Source: Vreelandella andesensis
GTDB taxonomy: Bacteria; Pseudomonadota; Gammaproteobacteria; Pseudomonadales; Halomonadaceae
DNA length: 64,000 nucleotides
Assembly (NCBI RefSeq): GCF_003989795.1
Contig: NZ_RZHG01000019.1
Coordinates: 62,145 to 126,144, forward strand
Reading direction: 5' to 3'
The notes beneath the pieces are model-generated. The model was given only the letters and a program-made list of their open reading frames with translations. It was not told the DNA's origin and ran no database searches. Within the stretch, counting starts at the first letter, position 1, and every line of letters starts with the position of its first letter. Of this stretch, positions 59,719 to 64,000 are shown one piece after another. The position numbers and the translations under genes are program-made.

Positions 59719-61086
59719 TTACACCTGGGCCCGAGCGCGTGCCCAGAGCGCTTCAGCCGCCTGCTGTGCATCGGCCAGCAACGTAGGCGTATCGGCCAGG
59801 CACAGCTCCCCGCCTTCTACGACTACCTGACCATTGCACACCACCATCTCGACATCTCTCCCTTGAGCGGTGTGGACCAAGTTGCCCAGGGCATTAATCA
59901 GCGGCACTAAGTGTGGGCGGCGAAAATCAAACACCACTAAATCAGCGCGTTTGCCGGGAGTTAGCGACCCCAGTTCTTGCTCCAGGCCAAGCGCCTTGGC
60001 GCCGTTAATGGTGGCCATCTTCAGCACATGGTGAGGCTGCCACGTGTCGTTAATCTCACTCTCTTGCACCCGGCCCATGATTAGCGCCCAACGCATGACT
60101 TCCACCATATCGCCGTGCATGTTGTCGGTGCCTAAAGCAAGGTTCGCGCCCGCTGCGCGCAATCGGGTGGTGGGGGCAATCCGCCCACCCGTGGCATTAC
60201 CCCGGGGGATATGGGCAATGTTGGTACCAGTGCGCCCAATGCGCTCAATATCGCTGTCGGTCACGTACATACAGTGGGCGGCGGTAAAGCGCGGTCCTAG
60301 CAACCCCACATCGTCCAGCAGTTCACTTGGCGTCATACCGTCACGCTCTATCACCCGACGGTTCTCTTTAACGCTTTGGGAGAGGTGGCCATTAACGTGA
60401 ATACCCAGCGCATCGCGGGTAGTGGCGACGTTGGCCAATAAGGCGCGGGAGCAGGTGTCAGGGGCATGGGCTGCAAGCTCTACACCTAATCGCCCATCCA
60501 ACTTGCCTTGCCAGCGCTCGTGCAGCGCAATGGCATCATTGAGCGTGCGTTCGCCAATCTCATCGCGATGCTCCCAGACTCCCTCGTGGACTCGGCTGAA
60601 ATCCACATCGTGAATGCGCCCGCAGGTGATCACCCGCATGCCTAGCTCGCCCATGGCGGGCAGCGTCAAGTCCGCATGGACATAACTGTCGTTAATTAGC
60701 GTGGAGCCAAATAGCAGCGCTTCGGCGGCTCCTAACCGCGCTAAGGCAACGGCTTCCTCTTCGCTCACTTCATGACCATGGGGCACACCTGGGGTATAGG
60801 CCGGCGCGAAGCCCATATCTTCAGCGACACCCCGCACCATGCTCAAAATGGTATGGGTATGCACATTGACGAAGCCTGGGGTAATGACGCGGCCGGTTAA
60901 GCTCAAGGTGCGGCGCGCGGGCGGTAATGGCTGTGCCGGATCGTTTGGCCCGACCTCCACTAGGCGACCTTCATGTATCACTAGGCGAGCATTCGGAATT
61001 TCACCCAGCTGTGGATCAACCGTCAGCACACGAGCGCCATAAATAACCAAATCAGCAGGCTGCTGAGCATCGAATGGTTGCGTCAT
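59719..61086 (-). CDS. Amidohydrolase-superfamily deaminase (ATZ/TRZ / 8-oxoguanine-deaminase type)
   Basis: A 455-residue hydrolase with NVHTHTILSMVRG (HxH, about 75-87), IHVNGHLSQSVKENR (His, about 230), FTAAHCMYV (His, about 270) and ALGTDNMHGD (Asp). Such proteins deaminate aminated purines, pyrimidines or s-triazines. Sequence is clearly different from the first amidohydrolase of the operon (50961), so the two probably act at different steps. GGAG lies ahead of ATG 61086. It follows the TRAP permease by 18 nt and precedes the racemase-like gene by 18 nt. Confidence 0.83.
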   Translation of the reverse strand: MTQPFDAQQPADLVIYGARVLTVDPQLGEIPNARLVIHEGRLVEVGPNDPAQPLPPARRTLSLTGRVITPGFVNVHTHTILSMVRGVAEDMGFAPAYTPGVPHGHEVSEEEAVALARLGAAEALLFGSTLINDSYVHADLTLPAMGELGMRVITCGRIHDVDFSRVHEGVWEHRDEIGERTLNDAIALHERWQGKLDGRLGVELAAHAPDTCSRALLANVATTRDALGIHVNGHLSQSVKENRRVIERDGMTPSELLDDVGLLGPRFTAAHCMYVTDSDIERIGRTGTNIAHIPRGNATGGRIAPTTRLRAAGANLALGTDNMHGDMVEVMRWALIMGRVQESEINDTWQPHHVLKMATINGAKALGLEQELGSLTPGKRADLVVFDFRRPHLVPLINALGNLVHTAQGRDVEMVVCNGQVVVEGGELCLADTPTLLADAQQAAEALWARARAQV

Positions 61087-61104
61087 TATCTGCTCCGGTG
61101 AGAT

Positions 61105-62385
61105 TTAATAGCCAAGCGCGCGGGGTAGCGCGGTGACGAGTTGAGGGGCAAAGATGCATAGGGCAAGCACTGCAAACTGGAAGGCCACGAAGGGCAAAGA
61201 TTCTCTAACAAGCTCCATCATGGGTACTTTGGTGATGCCGCTCATGACGAAATAGAGCACACCTACAGGCGGTGTCATCATGCCGACGACTAGGTTGTAC
61301 ATAAACAGAAAGCCGAAGTAGAGCGGGTCAATGCCATAGGTAAGTGCAACAGGGGCAAACAGCGGCACCAGCATGATGTAGGCAGCATTCGATTCAATCA
61401 GCATGCCAACGACAACCAGTAGCGCCATGGTCAACAAAATGAACATCATTGGGTCGCTGGTCAGTTCCTGAATAAAATTAGATAGCATCATCGGCACCAT
61501 CTCGATGGTGAAGACGAACGTTAGAACTGAAGCAAACGCAATCAGCGCACCTACCATGGCTGACGTCACTGCGGCACGGTAGAGACAACCAGGGAGGTCG
61601 GCGATTTTTAGCCGCCGTGTAACGACAAAACCAATTAGCGCTGAATACACTACGGCGATGGCCGCGCCCTCAGTGGCGGTAAAAATACCGCCGACAATGC
61701 CCCCCACGACAATCACGGGCATCATGATAATGACAATGGCACGTCGCGCTTGGTGGGCGACGTTGCAGAGGTTGAAGCGCTCACCGGTCAGCGGGTATCC
61801 ACGTTTCCAGGAAATCCAGCTGGCAATGGCCATAAAGCCCACAGCCAGAAGAATTCCGGGCAGAATGCCCGCCATAAACAGCCCGCCCACCGATACCGAA
61901 GAGCCGGCCATCAGGGCATAGACGATCATCGCGTTGCTAGGAGGAATCACAGGCCCCAAATTGGCCGCCGAGGCAATCAATGCCCCTGAATAGGCATCTG
62001 GGTAATACTTGCGTAGCGATGGCACAAGCGTGCTGCCCATGGCACTAGCGCTGGCTACCGCGGCACCACTGACAGAGGCAAAAATAGTCCCGGAGGTGAT
62101 CGTTACATGGGCTAAACCGCCGTGCATTCGCCCTACCAAGCTGTTCGCAAAAGCAATTAAGCGATCCATAATGCCAGCGCGAACCATCAGCTCTCCGGCC
62201 AACATAAACAGTGGAATGGCCATTAAGGGAAAACTATTAACTGCATGCATCATGCGCTGTGGCATGACCACCAGTTCAAAATCGAGCATCCACAGGCCCG
62301 CTAATGAACCAAACCCAAGTGCGAAGGCCAAGGGCATACCGAAGAAAGCCAGCGCTAGAAATAAGCCAATCGCCACCCATGTCAT
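61105..62385 (-). CDS. dctM: TRAP transporter large permease (DctM)
   Basis: With ATG 62385 (ATGA overlap with dctQ) the product is 426 residues and about twelve helices long. It has PLFMLAGELMVRAGIMDRL and SGAAVASASAMGSTLVPSL, both DctM signatures, and IPPSNAMIVYALMAGSSVSVGGLFMAGILPGIL. DctM is the ion-coupled channel of TRAP systems, often Na+-driven in marine bacteria. A frame open to 62541 is only overlap with dctQ. Substrates of this TRAP are unknown. Confidence 0.93.
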   Translation of the reverse strand: MTWVAIGLFLALAFFGMPLAFALGFGSLAGLWMLDFELVVMPQRMMHAVNSFPLMAIPLFMLAGELMVRAGIMDRLIAFANSLVGRMHGGLAHVTITSGTIFASVSGAAVASASAMGSTLVPSLRKYYPDAYSGALIASAANLGPVIPPSNAMIVYALMAGSSVSVGGLFMAGILPGILLAVGFMAIASWISWKRGYPLTGERFNLCNVAHQARRAIVIIMMPVIVVGGIVGGIFTATEGAAIAVVYSALIGFVVTRRLKIADLPGCLYRAAVTSAMVGALIAFASVLTFVFTIEMVPMMLSNFIQELTSDPMMFILLTMALLVVVGMLIESNAAYIMLVPLFAPVALTYGIDPLYFGFLFMYNLVVGMMTPPVGVLYFVMSGITKVPMMELVRESLPFVAFQFAVLALCIFAPQLVTALPRALGY

Positions 62386-62951
62386 GACAGACCCTCCCAC
62401 GTGCGCGAACCACCCCATGCCAATAGCGCCAAATGTAAAAAAGCGTGGGCGCCGCAAATTAGAACAGCGATGTAATAGATGGCGGAGGTCACAGGCAGTG
62501 TCGGCATGAGTTCTGGCCAGCGGTCTACTGTCGCGACCCACGCGCCGACCATTACCATCAGCATGAGAAGCGTGGAAACGCCGGCCATAAGGCGAAAGAG
62601 AACCTCCTTCAACCAGTCAGGCACCATCATCACGAACAGATCAATACCCACATGCACCCCGTGTTTCACGCCATGGGGAATAGCCAAAAAAATCGCCCAC
62701 ACGAAGCACAAGCGCGACAGCTCATCAGCAGCGTCAATGGAGGAGCCAAGCACATAGCGCCAGAACACTTGAAGCGCGACGATGATGACCATTAGCGCCA
62801 TAACAACAACAATGCCCCAGTAGGTCACGACATCTAAGCGTTCAATGACCCATTTAACACGTTGAAAAACAGCGCCAAAATGCGGGGGCTCAGGCCCCCG
62901 CTTAGTGTCATCTTGAGGTGATGTAGAGGTAGGTGTCATGGCTGGTCTCAC
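62382..62951 (-). CDS. dctQ: TRAP transporter small permease (DctQ)
   Basis: A 189-residue membrane protein with four helices (about 40-60, 75-97, 112-135 and 155-178) and the DctQ motif WRYVLGSSIDAADELSRLCFVWAIFLAI. An N-terminal cytoplasmic tail of about 35 residues precedes the first helix. It starts at GTG 62951, overlapping the dctP stop (GTGA); an internal ATG at 62939 is an alternative. It ends within the dctM start. Confidence 0.88.
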   Translation of the reverse strand: MRPAMTPTSTSPQDDTKRGPEPPHFGAVFQRVKWVIERLDVVTYWGIVVVMALMVIIVALQVFWRYVLGSSIDAADELSRLCFVWAIFLAIPHGVKHGVHVGIDLFVMMVPDWLKEVLFRLMAGVSTLLMLMVMVGAWVATVDRWPELMPTLPVTSAIYYIAVLICGAHAFLHLALLAWGGSRTWEGLS

Positions 62952-63949
62952 AGTGCTGCTTCAGCTTCCTGGGCAACCAACTCAATGAACGCAGGGTCTA
63001 TACGCTCTTTGAGGCTTTCAGAGACTTCCAGCGTAGCTTCACGTAATTCGGCCCGTAATTCGGAAGAAATCGGAGTGAACTCCATGCCGTCAGCAATTAA
63101 TTGATCACGCCACTGTTCTTCTTCAGCGGCGGCGGCTTCACGCTGCCACATCATCGCGTCTGCCATGGCAGCGTCAATGATGGTGCGGTGCTCTTCTGAA
63201 AGACGTTCATAGCTGCGCTGGTTTGCAACGGCATTGATAAAGTCATAGAAGTGGCCGCTGTCAGATAAGTACTCCTGCACTTCATTGAAGCGACGGCTGG
63301 CGATGATGTTGTAAGGGTTTTCCTGGCCGTCGAGTACATTCTGCTGCAGTGCTGAATAGAGTTCGGACACATCCATAGATACAGGATTGGCACCCAATGC
63401 GCGGAAGGTCTGCAGATGAACTTCATTGGGCTGCAAGCGAATTCGCATGCCTGAAAAATCTTCAACGGAGGTAATTGGGCGCAAGCTGTTTGTTACATGT
63501 CGGAAGCCAAGCTCGCCATAACCGAGGTTAACGAACCCAAGCGCTTCCATTTTTTCGTCCAACTGCTCGCCAACAGGGCCATCCATAACGGCAAAGGCCT
63601 GTTCACGGTTATCAAACAAGAAAGGCAAGCTCACCGCTTCATATTCAGGTATTGAGCGGGTGAAATAAGCAATCGAGGTGAACACAGCGAAAATAGTGCC
63701 AGAGCGCACTTGGTCAACGTTCTCTGTGGCTCCCCCTAGCTGCATGGCGGGAAACAGGTCAATTTGAATCTCGCCGTTAGACTCGCTTTCTACCTGCTGT
63801 TTGAATATCTCCATTGCGCGAGAAACAGAGTGATCGGTTGGGAAGTTACCCGCGACACGCAGTCGTTCAGCCGCCTGTAACGATGAGGAAAAGAGGGTGG
63901 CGGCTGTCAGCAGAGACGCCAGCTTTACAACGTTAGCTTTAGAGATCAT
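62948..63949 (-). CDS. dctP: TRAP transporter solute-binding protein (DctP)
   Basis: A periplasmic binding protein of the TRAP family, 333 residues from ATG 63949 (GGAG upstream; an ATG 12 bases earlier is in frame but its site is worse). The signal peptide ends near SSLQAAERL. The family signature region has ELGFRHVTNSLRPITSVEDFSGMRIRLQPNEVHLQTFRALGANPVSMDVSELYSALQQNVLDGQENP, which includes the carboxylate-binding Arg in RIRLQ. It therefore most likely binds a carboxylic acid. It is the first gene of the operon in this window; its promoter lies at or beyond the right edge. Confidence 0.93.
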   Translation of the reverse strand: MISKANVVKLASLLTAATLFSSSLQAAERLRVAGNFPTDHSVSRAMEIFKQQVESESNGEIQIDLFPAMQLGGATENVDQVRSGTIFAVFTSIAYFTRSIPEYEAVSLPFLFDNREQAFAVMDGPVGEQLDEKMEALGFVNLGYGELGFRHVTNSLRPITSVEDFSGMRIRLQPNEVHLQTFRALGANPVSMDVSELYSALQQNVLDGQENPYNIIASRRFNEVQEYLSDSGHFYDFINAVANQRSYERLSEEHRTIIDAAMADAMMWQREAAAAEEEQWRDQLIADGMEFTPISSELRAELREATLEVSESLKERIDPAFIELVAQEAEAAL

Positions 63950-64000
63950 GAGAGGCTCCATCAGTTTCGTAACATCGTTATCGTCTGCTCACGCATGCGA

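Noticed and set aside
50961-61086. Assigning the operon to atrazine or s-triazine degradation
   Set aside because: The ATZ/TRZ superfamily is broad; no sequence feature here fixes a triazine substrate.
62009-62509. 166-codon plus-strand frame rich in Pro, Lys and Ala
   Set aside because: It is antisense to dctM and dctQ and typical of shadows of membrane-protein genes.

Overview
The window looks like an origin-proximal piece of a chromosome from a halophilic gammaproteobacterium, most likely Halomonadaceae (Halomonas/Vreelandella type). Reasons: the E. coli/Vibrio-like order oriC-like region, mnmG, rsmG, parA, parB, atpIBEFHAGDC; an NhaD-type Na+/H+ antiporter; a Crc-type protein between pyrE and rph; and moderate G+C by eye. 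Taxonomy is inference from gene content and gene order only.

Layout. 1-493: AT-rich, DnaA-box-dense non-coding DNA, a candidate oriC. 494-4781: tRNA/rRNA modification (mnmG, rsmG) and chromosome partition (parA, parB). 4864-12083: sigma70-like promoter, complete F1Fo ATP synthase operon and a terminator. 12176-18311: Mg2+ transporter MgtE, a CDF metal exporter, undecaprenyl-PP phosphatase, ApbE flavinyltransferase and GlmU. 18432-25933: a CapA-family protein, then a DUF2817 (M14-like) hydrolase, MFS transporter and DUF1302 outer-membrane protein on the minus strand, facing a divergent GlxA-like AraC regulator; this looks like an uptake-and-hydrolysis locus. 26059-27643: nhaD behind a structured 5' leader. 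27748-32714: six or seven degenerate 16-bp repeats running into the end of a CBS-domain gene, an OmpR-type two-component system, a GNAT protein and a di-heme cytochrome c. 32824-39074: rep helicase (with a parS-like palindrome inside), a MITE-like element, trmL, pyrE, crc, rph and yicC.

39075-50469 is accessory. It holds an integrase scrap, a periplasmic protein/diguanylate cyclase pair, and a four-gene signalling operon (CheY-like protein, Hpt-REC-REC-GGDEF, multi-sensor histidine kinase, hybrid kinase). Two decayed IS630-family transposase remnants flank that operon and share the same premature stop codon.

50470-63949 is a single minus-strand, tightly overlapping operon of 14 genes that runs towards the right edge. 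It combines two solute uptake systems (TRAP DctPQM and tripartite tricarboxylate TctCAB) with two amidohydrolase/deaminase-type enzymes, a hydantoinase/dihydropyrimidinase, two Asp/Glu-racemase-superfamily proteins with unusual active sites, a DUF3830 protein, a 2-keto-4-pentenoate-hydratase-like protein and a YgjV-like membrane protein. I read it as a pathway for import and ring opening of a cyclic amide, pyrimidine or hydantoin-like N-heterocycle. The substrate cannot be named from sequence. It is the best candidate for an undescribed system in the window. I saw no tRNA, rRNA or CRISPR array.
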